This document shows, piece after piece, positions 9,870 through 17,789 of a stretch of DNA of 64,000 nt (position 1 is the stretch's first letter; every line of letters begins with the position of its first letter). A program made the translations under genes and the position numbers. This DNA is from Bacilli bacterium. Lineage in GTDB: Bacteria; Bacillota_I; Bacilli_A; RFN20; UBA1709. Under the pieces are notes generated by a model. It was not told the origin of the DNA. It did not search any database and saw only the letters and a program-made list of their open reading frames with translations. The stretch spans positions 248,001-312,000 of the forward strand of contig JAFTIF010000003.1 of assembly GCA_017457045.1 (NCBI GenBank). Direction: 5' to 3'.

Positions 9870-11036
9870 ATGGATATTCAAAAACAAAGTAATCGATTAA
9901 AAGTCTTATTTTTTATTCGATATTTTGGTGATTCTTTCTTTTTCTCTTTTTTACAACTTTTCTTAGCATATAAAGGCTTAAGTGAATCTGATATAGGTTT
10001 TATTAATTCATTAAGACCAATGCTAGTATTGTTCATGAATCCATTTTTTAGCTTTATTAGCAAAGATGTTAATCAAAATCGTAAAATTATGCGTATTATT
10101 ACTATTATTGAGGGTATATTAATAGCATTTATTACAAAATTCGACTCATTCGTAATACTAACTATTTTTGTTTCATTAATATCAATGTTAGATTCACCAT
10201 TTTATTCATTATTAGATGGTTTTAGCGCTTCATTCACGCAAGAATATGATAAAAAGTATTCAAGCTTTAGAGTTTTAGGAAGCTTAGCTTATGTGTTTGG
10301 CAATGTTTTAGGAGGCTATTCGATTGATTACTTGGGATATGAATTAACATTTATATTATCTTCTTTATTCATGATAGTAACAGGAATTATTATATTCTTC
10401 ATAAAACCTTTAAATACAGTCAAAAATACTTCAAATAAAAAAGATAATTTTAAAAAATATTTAGAAATCTTTAAAAATTATAAATTTTATTTATATTTAA
10501 TTGTATATGTAGGTATAGTGACTGTTTCAGGAATTGGAGACAATTTTATTAGTTTATATTTCTTAGATAAAGGATTAGGATCTAAGGAATATGGATTAAT
10601 TGCTTCGTTTATGATAATAATTGAAGTAATAACTATGTTTATATATAGTAAAATTAATAATAAAGTAAGTGATGGTACTTTATATTTAATAATTGGTTTT
10701 ACTTATGCTTTAAGATCAATCCTTATTGGATTTGATTTACCATTATTTGTAACAATTCCTGCATCATTACTTCGTGGCGTAGCATGGGGATTAATTTTAT
10801 GTATTCATGTTAATCATTTAAGAAAACTAGTAGGTACTAATAATGTCACAAATGCAATATTTATTTTAGTTTTAGTTTCTAGTGTTATTCAAATGATACT
10901 TTTAAATGTAACCGGAGAGCTTATTGAAACTAAAGGGTATCCATTTGTTTATATGGGATTATCAATTATTACAATTATTATCACTTTATTTACTATTATT
11001 TATAATAAAATATCTAAAACAACAAAAATTAATTAA
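9870..11036 (+). CDS. MFS transporter, LacY/nucleoside-symporter-like
   Basis: An integral membrane carrier of 388 residues that I place in the major facilitator superfamily. It shows about 12 hydrophobic segments in two halves separated by a basic cytoplasmic loop (TVKNTSNKKDNFKKYLEIFK, about 180-200). The FLAYKGLSESDIGFINSLRP stretch and an acidic DSPFYSLLDGF helix recall the LacY/oligosaccharide-nucleoside symporter subgroup. AAGGAGGGG precedes the ATG. The rpsU terminator lies upstream and a terminator-like hairpin follows. Substrate cannot be predicted. Confidence 0.75.
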   Translation: MDIQKQSNRLKVLFFIRYFGDSFFFSFLQLFLAYKGLSESDIGFINSLRPMLVLFMNPFFSFISKDVNQNRKIMRIITIIEGILIAFITKFDSFVILTIFVSLISMLDSPFYSLLDGFSASFTQEYDKKYSSFRVLGSLAYVFGNVLGGYSIDYLGYELTFILSSLFMIVTGIIIFFIKPLNTVKNTSNKKDNFKKYLEIFKNYKFYLYLIVYVGIVTVSGIGDNFISLYFLDKGLGSKEYGLIASFMIIIEVITMFIYSKINNKVSDGTLYLIIGFTYALRSILIGFDLPLFVTIPASLLRGVAWGLILCIHVNHLRKLVGTNNVTNAIFILVLVSSVIQMILLNVTGELIETKGYPFVYMGLSIITIIITLFTIIYNKISKTTKIN

Positions 11037-11042
11037 TAAATT

Positions 11043-11087
11043 ACATTCTAAATCATATCTTTTAATATGGTGATAGAATGTTTTTTT
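11043..11087 (+). terminator. Terminator-like hairpin enclosing the yqfC ribosome binding site and start
   Basis: ACATTCTA (11043-11050) pairs with TAGAATGT (11074-11081) and a T run follows (11081-11087). The 3' arm and the inner part contain GGTGAT (11069-11074) and the ATG of yqfC (11078). The element can end the MFS transcript and also hide the yqfC start in read-through RNA. Confidence 0.65.
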
Positions 11088-11284
11088 ATGATTTTAAAAC
11101 ATTTAAGATAGGGAATTACTCTAAAATATTAAATTTTGATGATAAAAAGATGGTTATTTTATTAAAAAATAATAATACTGTTGAGCTTATAGGAAGCGAA
11201 TTATTTATTTCATTTTATGATAAAGAAGAAATAATAATAGAAGGAAAGATAAAGGATATAAAAATAAATTATGAAAACGTATAG
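11078..11284 (+). CDS. yqfC: Sporulation protein YqfC
   Basis: A 68-residue member of the YabP/YqfC family, made in the mother cell during sporulation in B. subtilis; its molecular role is not established. Support comes from the small beta-rich sequence ending KEEIIIEGKIKDIKINYENV, similar to the family's terminal IIVEGxIxxIxF pattern, and from its place directly before yqfD and phoH. It overlaps yqfD by 14 bases, so the two are translationally coupled. The start codon and ribosome binding site lie inside a terminator-like hairpin. Confidence 0.75.
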   Translation: MFFYDFKTFKIGNYSKILNFDDKKMVILLKNNNTVELIGSELFISFYDKEEIIIEGKIKDIKINYENV

Positions 11285-12200
11285 ATCAATTAATAATTGG
11301 GTAATTAAAGGATATAAACCTGAAACAGTTTTAAATAAACTTCAGAAAATCGAAATATTTAACTTTAAAAATGAAGAATATATATCGAAGTTTGAATCTC
11401 CTATAAAAAATAAAAAGATAATTTTAGAGATGTTTCCTAATGCGTATATAGAGGAAGAACATGGGTTATTAGTTTTTATAAGAAAAAAACTTTTTAATAT
11501 TTCGTTAATAGTATCTTTGATAATTTCGTTTATATTTTTTTATTATTTAAAAGGTTTAATCATTAATATTGAAATTACAGGAGATTATCCTCGTTTTGAA
11601 GAAAATTTGCTAAATAGCCTAGAATCATATAATTTGAATAAATATAGTAAATTTCCTACATCAAATAGATTAATTGAAATAGAAAATGAAATACTAAATG
11701 ATTATTATGATCAAATTGAGTTTTTAGAAATAAGAAGAAATGGCTCAATTTTAAAGGTGAAATATACAAAAAGAAGAAAAGGTATTGATTTGCCTAGTCC
11801 TTCAAATAGTATTTATGCATCAAAAGATGGAATAATAAAGCAAATATTGGTCAAAACTGGTGTTGTAGAAGTATCAATTAATCAATATGTAAAAAAAGGT
11901 GATTTGCTTATAAATGATACGTTAATAGATACGAATAATAATGAAATATTTATTGGATGTGAAGGTAAAATATATGCGTATACATGGTATTTATATGAAA
12001 TAAACTATCAAAATAACGAAAAATTACCTAAAGATGAAGTTTTTATTGAACTTATAGATTTAATAAGAAATAAAGTTAATAAAAATATAGATGGAGAAGA
12101 TGAGTACATAGAAAAGGAAAATGTTTTGCAATTTGAAGAAAATGCTAGTACAATAACTTTAAAGGTACATTATACTTTAGTTGAGGATATTACAAGATGA
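11271..12200 (+). CDS. yqfD: Sporulation membrane protein YqfD
   Basis: Sporulation-associated membrane protein of the YqfD family. One strong transmembrane helix lies near residues 80-98 (FNISLIVSLIISFIFFYYL), after a cytoplasmic N-terminus, followed by a POTRA-like extracytoplasmic part and the family motif SKDGIIKQILVKTGVVEV (about 184-201), then VKKGDLLI. At 309 residues it is shorter than the roughly 390-400 residues usual in Bacillus; the shortening is mostly in the C-terminal half. It ends in an ATGA overlap with phoH, showing that TGA is a stop codon here. Position between yqfC and phoH matches B. subtilis. Confidence 0.82.
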   Translation: MKTYRSINNWVIKGYKPETVLNKLQKIEIFNFKNEEYISKFESPIKNKKIILEMFPNAYIEEEHGLLVFIRKKLFNISLIVSLIISFIFFYYLKGLIINIEITGDYPRFEENLLNSLESYNLNKYSKFPTSNRLIEIENEILNDYYDQIEFLEIRRNGSILKVKYTKRRKGIDLPSPSNSIYASKDGIIKQILVKTGVVEVSINQYVKKGDLLINDTLIDTNNNEIFIGCEGKIYAYTWYLYEINYQNNEKLPKDEVFIELIDLIRNKVNKNIDGEDEYIEKENVLQFEENASTITLKVHYTLVEDITR

Positions 12201-13150
12201 AAAAAGAAATCAAATTATTAGATTTAAGTTTAGAACAGCTTCAAAATTTATTGGGAGTTAACGATAATAACTTAAAATTATTAGAATTAAGATATAAAAC
12301 AGCTTTAAATAGCAATAATAATTCTATTTATTTTGAAGGTGATGATGAATTAGAAAAGGAATTAAATGAAATTTTTGCAGCTTTAGTTGGCCAAGTAAAG
12401 AAAGGTGTTCTAATTGATGAAAGATTATTAGTTCAAATATGTACTTTAGCTAAAAATAATCAATTAGAATATTTAAATAATTTACATTCTTATGTAGTAT
12501 GTAAAAATAGATATAATCGTAATATTTGTCCAAAAACAGTAGGACAACTATATTATTGCCAAGCTTTACGCAAAAATGATATTGTTTTTGGCATTGGACC
12601 AGCAGGTACGGGTAAAACTTACTTAGCGGTTGCACATGCTGTACAAGATTTAAAACTAGGTAAATGCAAAAAGATCATATTAACTAGACCCGCAGTCGAA
12701 GCCGGAGAAAATTTAGGGTTCTTACCAGGTGATTTAAAAGAAAAGATTGATCCATATTTGCGCCCTTTATATGATGCATTAGACGAAATGTTAGGTACTG
12801 AAACAGTTAACAAATATATCGAAAGAGGAATAATTGAAATTGCTCCTTTAGCATATATGAGAGGTAGAACATTAGATGATGCATATGTAATATTAGATGA
12901 AGCACAAAACGTAACAGTATTACAACTAAAAATGTTCTTAACAAGACTAGGATTTAAATCGAAAATGATTATTACAGGAGATATTACACAAATTGATTTA
13001 CATAGAAACGTTATTTCTGGTTTAAAAGAAGCAGAATCAATACTAGGTTCAATTAAATCAATAGAATTCATTAAACTTAATAGTAAAGATGTAGTTAGAC
13101 ACCCATTAGTTCAAACTATTATCGAAGCTTACGAAAAAGAAGGATATTAA
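12197..13150 (+). CDS. phoH: PhoH-like ATPase
   Basis: Cytosolic P-loop ATPase of the PhoH family, thought to act in RNA metabolism. Walker A is GPAGTGKTYLA (about residue 135) and Walker B AYVILDEAQN. The N-terminal about 110 residues are the variable RNA-binding-like part. It overlaps yqfD by four bases and ends at a strong terminator, so it closes the yqfC-yqfD-phoH unit. Its pairing with ybeY nearby, in the same order as in B. subtilis, suggests a shared rRNA role. Confidence 0.92.
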   Translation: MKKEIKLLDLSLEQLQNLLGVNDNNLKLLELRYKTALNSNNNSIYFEGDDELEKELNEIFAALVGQVKKGVLIDERLLVQICTLAKNNQLEYLNNLHSYVVCKNRYNRNICPKTVGQLYYCQALRKNDIVFGIGPAGTGKTYLAVAHAVQDLKLGKCKKIILTRPAVEAGENLGFLPGDLKEKIDPYLRPLYDALDEMLGTETVNKYIERGIIEIAPLAYMRGRTLDDAYVILDEAQNVTVLQLKMFLTRLGFKSKMIITGDITQIDLHRNVISGLKEAESILGSIKSIEFIKLNSKDVVRHPLVQTIIEAYEKEGY

Positions 13151-13174
13151 AAAGAAGCTTTTGCTTCTTTTTTT
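13151..13174 (+). terminator. Rho-independent terminator after phoH
   Basis: Stem AAAGAAGC / GCTTCTTT with a TTTT loop, then TTTT. It begins at the base after the phoH stop. Confidence 0.9.
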
Positions 13175-13268
13175 GTTGAATTTATAGTCAGATTATAAGC
13201 ATATTTAATGGTTATTTTACGATTTTTATTGAAAAAGGTGTTATATATTAGTGTATAGGAGGCGTAAA

Positions 13269-13763
13269 ATGCAATTTATTCCGCAAAAATATATAGGTTG
13301 TTGTGGTATAACTGTAATTAACTTTATACTCAAAAATTACAAAAATCAATCATTTAGTACTAAAATATATACTAAAAATATACCACTAAGTACTATATCA
13401 GGACTATTGAGTAGTAATTTAGTAGAAAATAAGTTGAAATATTGTGAAAAACGTTGTGCTTATGAGCCTGCAGTTTTGCCACAAATAATACATTGTAAAA
13501 ATCTTTTAGTAAGCCATTATATCGTTTTGATAAAAGAAATTGGTGATTATTATTTAGTTTATAATCCTTCATTGTTTAATTTTCGATATGTTAATAAGCA
13601 TAAAGTTTTAACTAAATTTAGTGGCTATTTTATTGAAATATACAATGTTAAATCTTTAAATCTAAAAAACAGGGCATATATACCATATGCTATCAGGCTA
13701 TTTTTTATGTTTTTGTGTATTGATTTATTGATTATATTATTATTGGTCTTTTTATTTTATTGA
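13269..13763 (+). CDS. Stand-alone C39 peptidase-like protein with C-terminal membrane anchor
   Basis: A 164-residue protein that reads as a peptidase C39 domain without the ABC exporter it is normally fused to. Gln6 and Cys12 (QKYIGCCGIT) fit the oxyanion Gln and catalytic Cys; His83 (VSHYIVLIKE) fits the catalytic His; the usual Asp-Pro is Asn99-Pro100 (YLVYNPS). A hydrophobic helix of about 25 residues ends the chain. An in-frame GTG at 13251 exists, but AGGAGG at 13257-13262 is six bases from ATG 13269. It sits between phoH and ybeY, where B. subtilis has yqfF. It could be a leader-peptide protease, a degenerate non-catalytic C39-like protein or a cell-wall peptidase; no substrate peptide gene is obvious nearby. 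Confidence 0.6.
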   Translation: MQFIPQKYIGCCGITVINFILKNYKNQSFSTKIYTKNIPLSTISGLLSSNLVENKLKYCEKRCAYEPAVLPQIIHCKNLLVSHYIVLIKEIGDYYLVYNPSLFNFRYVNKHKVLTKFSGYFIEIYNVKSLNLKNRAYIPYAIRLFFMFLCIDLLIILLLVFLFY

Positions 13764-13788
13764 AAAAATAAAAAAATATTGATAAAAT
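13760..13788 (+). promoter_or_regulatory. Promoter for ybeY-cdd-era-recO
   Basis: TTGAAA (13760-13765), 17-bp spacer, TAAAAT (13783-13788), with TGA directly before the -10 (extended -10). It overlaps the stop codon of the C39-like gene. Confidence 0.75.
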
Positions 13789-13812
13789 ATTACTGGAAAA
13801 GTAGGTGTTTTT

Positions 13813-14274
13813 ATGGCAATTAAGTTACATTATCAAAATTATTATCCAAAAAGAATTAAAAGTTATAAGAAAAAATTTCAAGAAATAGCAGATTTTACAT
13901 ATGAACTTCTTGAATTAAAGGAAAAATATGAATTATCTATCAGTATTGTAGATGATGAAACTATTCATACATACAACAAGCAATATAGAAACATTGATAG
14001 ATCTACTGATGTCTTAAGTTTTGCTTTTCAGGACGATGAAGATATGATATTAGATTCAAAAATGCCTATTGAGTTAGGAGATATTTTAATTTCATATGAC
14101 ACAATGTTACGTCAAGCAGATGAATATGGTCATTCTATAGAAAGAGAAATTTGTTTCTTATTTACACATGGATTATTACACTTATTAGGTTATGATCATA
14201 TGGAAAAAGATGATGAAATTGAAATGTTTGCTATGCAAAACGCTATTTTAGAAAGTTTAGAAATACTTCGTTAG
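13813..14274 (+). CDS. ybeY: Endoribonuclease YbeY
   Basis: Zinc-dependent single-strand endoribonuclease in 16S rRNA 3'-end maturation and ribosome quality control. The metal-binding H3xH5xH signature is in FTHGLLHLLGYDHMEKDD near residue 120. The RNA-binding part holds RSTDVLSFAF. Length 153 aa is normal. It starts a four-gene run ybeY-cdd-era-recO. In B. subtilis dgkA lies between ybeY and cdd; here it is absent. Confidence 0.95.
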   Translation: MAIKLHYQNYYPKRIKSYKKKFQEIADFTYELLELKEKYELSISIVDDETIHTYNKQYRNIDRSTDVLSFAFQDDEDMILDSKMPIELGDILISYDTMLRQADEYGHSIEREICFLFTHGLLHLLGYDHMEKDDEIEMFAMQNAILESLEILR

Positions 14275-14286
14275 GAGGATAAATAT

Positions 14287-14691
14287 ATGAAAGACAGAAT
14301 AAACGAACTTATTAATAGTGCTTTAGATGCACAAAAATTGTCTTATTCACCTTACTCAAAGTTTAAAGTAGGTGCTGCTGTTTTATTAAAAGATGGAACT
14401 ATTTTACAAGGCGCTAATATTGAAAATGCTGCATATGGATTAACTATGTGTGGTGAAAGAAATGCTGTATTCCGTGCTTATTGTACTGGATATACTAAAA
14501 AAGATATTGTAGCTTTAGCAATTTCTTCTGGTTGCACTCCGCCTGCATCTCCATGTGGATCATGTAGACAAGTGCTAGCTGAATTAATTCCTTTTGATGC
14601 ACCTATTTACTTAGTAAATACACAAGGTGAACAAATTATTACAAATGTGAAAGAATTACTTCCATTAGCATTCACAGAGGAGAGTCTATAA
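14287..14691 (+). CDS. cdd: Cytidine deaminase
   Basis: Zinc enzyme deaminating cytidine and deoxycytidine to uridine and deoxyuridine in pyrimidine salvage. The catalytic glutamate is in CGERNAVF and the zinc cysteines are in that motif and in PASPCGSCRQVL. Length 134 aa fits the tetrameric type. AGGAGGATAAATAT precedes the ATG. The last base of its TAA stop is the first base of the era ATG (TAATG), so the two are coupled. Works with deoC and deoB elsewhere in the window in nucleoside catabolism. Confidence 0.96.
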   Translation: MKDRINELINSALDAQKLSYSPYSKFKVGAAVLLKDGTILQGANIENAAYGLTMCGERNAVFRAYCTGYTKKDIVALAISSGCTPPASPCGSCRQVLAELIPFDAPIYLVNTQGEQIITNVKELLPLAFTEESL

Positions 14692-15581
14692 TGTTTAAAT
14701 CAGGTTTTATTGCTATAAATGGTAGACCAAATGCTGGTAAATCAACATTATTAAATGCTTTACTTAAACAAAAAGTAGCTATTATTTCTCCTAAGGCTCA
14801 AACTACAAGAAACACAATTCAAGGTGTTTATAATGATTCTGATTCTCAAATTGTATTTATTGATACTCCTGGGATTCATAAACCTCAAAATAAATTAGGG
14901 GAAATCATGAACAAACAAGCTTTTTCTGCAAGAAAAGATGTAGAAGGCATTTTATTAATTGTAGATGCTAGTGTACCTTTTGGTAGTGGAGATGAATACG
15001 TTATTGAATCAATTAAAACTAAAGTCGTTCCTGTTTTCTTAGTTTTAAACAAAATTGATTTATTAACGAAAGAAGAAATTTTTAATGTAATTCAGTTATG
15101 GAAAGATAAGTTTGATTTCAAAGAAATCATTCCTATTTCAGCACTTAAGAATGATAATTTAGACACATTAATTATTGAAATTAAGAAAATATTAGAAGAA
15201 GGTCCTAAATATTATCCTGATGGAATGATTAGTGATCATCCAGAAAACTTTATTATTTCTGAGATTGTCAGAGAAAAAATACTTTATTTTACTAGAGATG
15301 AAGTCCCACATTCAGTTGCTGTATGTGTTGAAAGAGTTAGAAGAACTAAAAATGGATCAGTTGCAGTAGATGCAACAATTATTGTTGAAAGAGATTCTCA
15401 AAAAGGAATTATTATTGGCAAAGGCGGCGCAATGATTAAAAAAATCGGTACTGCTGCGAGAAAGAATCTTGAACATTTATTAGATACTCCAATTAATTTA
15501 GAGCTTTTTGTTAGAGTTGAAAATAACTGGAGAAACAGTTCTAAATATTTGAGCGAATTCGGATATAAAAACGAAGAATAA
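14691..15581 (+). CDS. era: GTPase Era
   Basis: Essential GTPase that binds the 3' end of 16S rRNA during 30S assembly. G1 is GRPNAGKST, G3 DTPGIH, G4 NKID, and the C-terminal KH domain has GKGGAMIKKIG near residue 245. Length 296 aa is normal. It overlaps the cdd stop by one base and is followed by recO after one base. The era-ybeY linkage is conserved widely and reflects their shared work on 16S rRNA. Confidence 0.97.
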   Translation: MFKSGFIAINGRPNAGKSTLLNALLKQKVAIISPKAQTTRNTIQGVYNDSDSQIVFIDTPGIHKPQNKLGEIMNKQAFSARKDVEGILLIVDASVPFGSGDEYVIESIKTKVVPVFLVLNKIDLLTKEEIFNVIQLWKDKFDFKEIIPISALKNDNLDTLIIEIKKILEEGPKYYPDGMISDHPENFIISEIVREKILYFTRDEVPHSVAVCVERVRRTKNGSVAVDATIIVERDSQKGIIIGKGGAMIKKIGTAARKNLEHLLDTPINLELFVRVENNWRNSSKYLSEFGYKNEE

Positions 15582-15582
15582 T

Positions 15583-16308
15583 ATGGAACGTGTTGTAAAA
15601 GGATATGTTTTAAGAGTAGTTCCATATAAAGAATCTAATTCAATTATAACTTTATTAACTGAAGCAGGATTAGAGAGTTTTATGGCAAGAGGTGTTATGA
15701 AACCAACTAGTAAAAATGCTGCTTCATGTCAATTATATACATATGGAGAATATCAATTAAATTACAAAACGGAAGGATCACATCATACTTTAACAAGTGG
15801 CGTAGCATTAAAAACACTTACACAGTTATATGAAAACCTTCGTTATAGTGTGGTTTTAGGTCTTATTTCTGAATGTATATTGAAAAATGATGATTTTGAA
15901 GAACCTTATAAGGTTTTTGATACAGTATTTAAACATTTAGCATCATCAAAATGTAATTTTGCTACAATTATTGCGATTGTATTGAAGCTAAATTCAATAT
16001 ATTCTGGATGTAACTTAGAGGCAGATGAATGTGTTAGATGTGGAAGTAATAAATCAATATATAGTGTTTCATATAATGAAGGTGGTTTAATGTGTGCTAG
16101 TTGTTCGAGAGAACTCCATATACATGAAAAATCACCGACATATATCAAAAACTTTAGATATGTTGTTAAAGCTGAGATTGAACATATAGATAAGTTTGAA
16201 ATTGATCCAATTGTTTCAAAATCTATTATTTTAGATTTATTTGATTTTCTTGAGAAAAACGCTGGAGTTTATTTCAAATCAAAATCGATGTTATTATATT
16301 TATTATAG
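15583..16308 (+). CDS. recO: DNA repair protein RecO
   Basis: RecF-pathway mediator that loads RecA on SSB-coated DNA. The N-terminal OB fold holds VLRVVPYKESNSIITLLTE and a zinc finger is visible as CVRCGS (about residue 150) and CASC. Length 241 aa is normal. No clear ribosome binding site of its own is seen; the start sits one base after the era stop, so translation is probably coupled. A long hairpin follows. Confidence 0.93.
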   Translation: MERVVKGYVLRVVPYKESNSIITLLTEAGLESFMARGVMKPTSKNAASCQLYTYGEYQLNYKTEGSHHTLTSGVALKTLTQLYENLRYSVVLGLISECILKNDDFEEPYKVFDTVFKHLASSKCNFATIIAIVLKLNSIYSGCNLEADECVRCGSNKSIYSVSYNEGGLMCASCSRELHIHEKSPTYIKNFRYVVKAEIEHIDKFEIDPIVSKSIILDLFDFLEKNAGVYFKSKSMLLYLL

Positions 16309-16316
16309 GGAAAAAT

Positions 16317-16368
16317 GAGTACTCTTATAGTGGGTTGACACTGTCAAGCTAAAAGAGTACTCTTTTAT
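16317..16368 (+). terminator. Long hairpin between recO and glyS
   Basis: GAGTACTCTT (16317-16326) pairs perfectly with AAGAGTACTC (16353-16362); TAG/CTA and TTGA/TCAA pairs extend it inward, and TTTTAT follows. It probably terminates recO transcription. A perfect -35 hexamer TTGACA (16335-16340) lies in its upper part, with TACTCT 17 bp on as a poor -10. No T-box motif is present. Confidence 0.6.
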
Positions 16369-16397
16369 AGAATTATAAAAGAAAGGTGTTAATTTTT

Positions 16398-17771
16398 ATG
16401 GGTAAATTTAGTTTTGAAAAGATTGTAAGCCATGTAAAAACTTCTGGTTTTGTATTCCAAGGCTCAGAAATTTATAATGGTTTAGCAAATTCATGGGACT
16501 ATGGTCCATTAGGTTGCGAACTTAAGAAAAATGTTAAGGATTCTTGGTGGAAAAAATTCGTTCAAGAAAGTCCTTTAAATGTTGGGTTAGACTCAGCTAT
16601 ATTAATGAATCCAAAAGTATGGGAAGCAAGTGGTCACTTAACAAACTTTACAGATCCTTTAATGGATTGTAAAAACTGTAAAACACGTCATCGTGCAGAT
16701 AAATTAATTGAAGATTTTGCTCCAAATTCTAACTGTGAATCTTGGACAAATGAACAAATGTTTGATTTTATTAGAGATAACAAGATTGCTTGTCCTCATT
16801 GTGGTTCTCATAACTTCACAGATATTCGTAAATTCCAATTAATGTTTAAGACATTTATGGGTGTTGTTGAAGATAGCAAGAGTGCTGTATATTTAAGACC
16901 TGAAACAGCACAAGGTATTTTTGTAAACTTCAAAAATATTCAAAGAACAACAAGAAGAAAATTACCATTTGGTGTATGTCAAACAGGTAAAGTATTCAGA
17001 AATGAAATCACTCCTGGAAACTTCATTTTCCGTACTAGAGAATTTGAACAATTAGAATGTGAATTCTTCTGTAAGCCTGGAACTGACTTAGATTGGTATG
17101 ACTATTGGAAGAAAGAATGTATGAAATTCGTTGCTTCTATGGGTATTAAAGAAGATCATATAAGATTAAGAGAACATGCTAAAGAAGAATTAGCTCACTA
17201 TTCAAAAGGAACAAGTGACATCGAATATTTATTCCCATTCGGTTGGGGAGAATTATGGGGTATTTCAGATAGAGGAGATTATGACTTATCTCAACATATG
17301 AAACACTCTGGTCAAAGCATGGAATATTTAGATCAAGAATTAAATTCTAAATATGTTCCATATGTAGTTGAACCATCTTTAGGTGTAGACCGTTTCATTT
17401 TAGCTATTTTATGTGAAGCTTATGATGAAGAAGAAGTAAAAGAAGGCGACACAAGAGTTGTAATGCATTTCCATCCAGCATTAGCTCCAATTAAGATTTG
17501 TGTAATGCCTTTATCAAAACAATTATCTGAACAAACTACTGAATTATATACAAAATTATGTAAACATTATCGTTGTGAATACGATGAAGCAGGTAGTATT
17601 GGTAAAAGATATCGTAGACAAGATGCAGTAGGTACTCCATTATGTATTACATATGATTTTGATAGTGAAGCTGATCAATCAGTTACAGTACGTGATAGAG
17701 ATACAATGCAACAAGTAAGAGTTAAAATTGCAGATTTACCTGCATATTTAGAAAAAGTATTTGAATTTTAA
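16398..17771 (+). CDS. glyS: Glycyl-tRNA synthetase, single-chain (alpha2) type
   Basis: Class II synthetase charging tRNA-Gly. This is the eukaryote/archaea-like dimeric form, not the bacterial GlyQ/GlyS pair. Visible are GLANSWDYGPLGCELKKN, motif 2 GKVFRNEITPG and FRTREFEQLECEFF, RPETAQGIF, the motif 3 region PSLGVDRFI and a C-terminal anticodon domain. Cys pairs CKNC and CPHC suit a zinc site. An in-frame GTG (16386) exists, but it lies in the AAAGGTG ribosome binding site of ATG 16398. It stands directly before dnaG and sigA, as in many Firmicutes. Confidence 0.95.
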   Translation: MGKFSFEKIVSHVKTSGFVFQGSEIYNGLANSWDYGPLGCELKKNVKDSWWKKFVQESPLNVGLDSAILMNPKVWEASGHLTNFTDPLMDCKNCKTRHRADKLIEDFAPNSNCESWTNEQMFDFIRDNKIACPHCGSHNFTDIRKFQLMFKTFMGVVEDSKSAVYLRPETAQGIFVNFKNIQRTTRRKLPFGVCQTGKVFRNEITPGNFIFRTREFEQLECEFFCKPGTDLDWYDYWKKECMKFVASMGIKEDHIRLREHAKEELAHYSKGTSDIEYLFPFGWGELWGISDRGDYDLSQHMKHSGQSMEYLDQELNSKYVPYVVEPSLGVDRFILAILCEAYDEEEVKEGDTRVVMHFHPALAPIKICVMPLSKQLSEQTTELYTKLCKHYRCEYDEAGSIGKRYRRQDAVGTPLCITYDFDSEADQSVTVRDRDTMQQVRVKIADLPAYLEKVFEF

Positions 17772-17789
17772 TTATAAGGAGGACGAAAA

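Noticed and set aside
16309..16397. T-box riboswitch before glyS
   Set aside because: No AGGGTGGNACCGCG-like motif and too short; only a hairpin is present.
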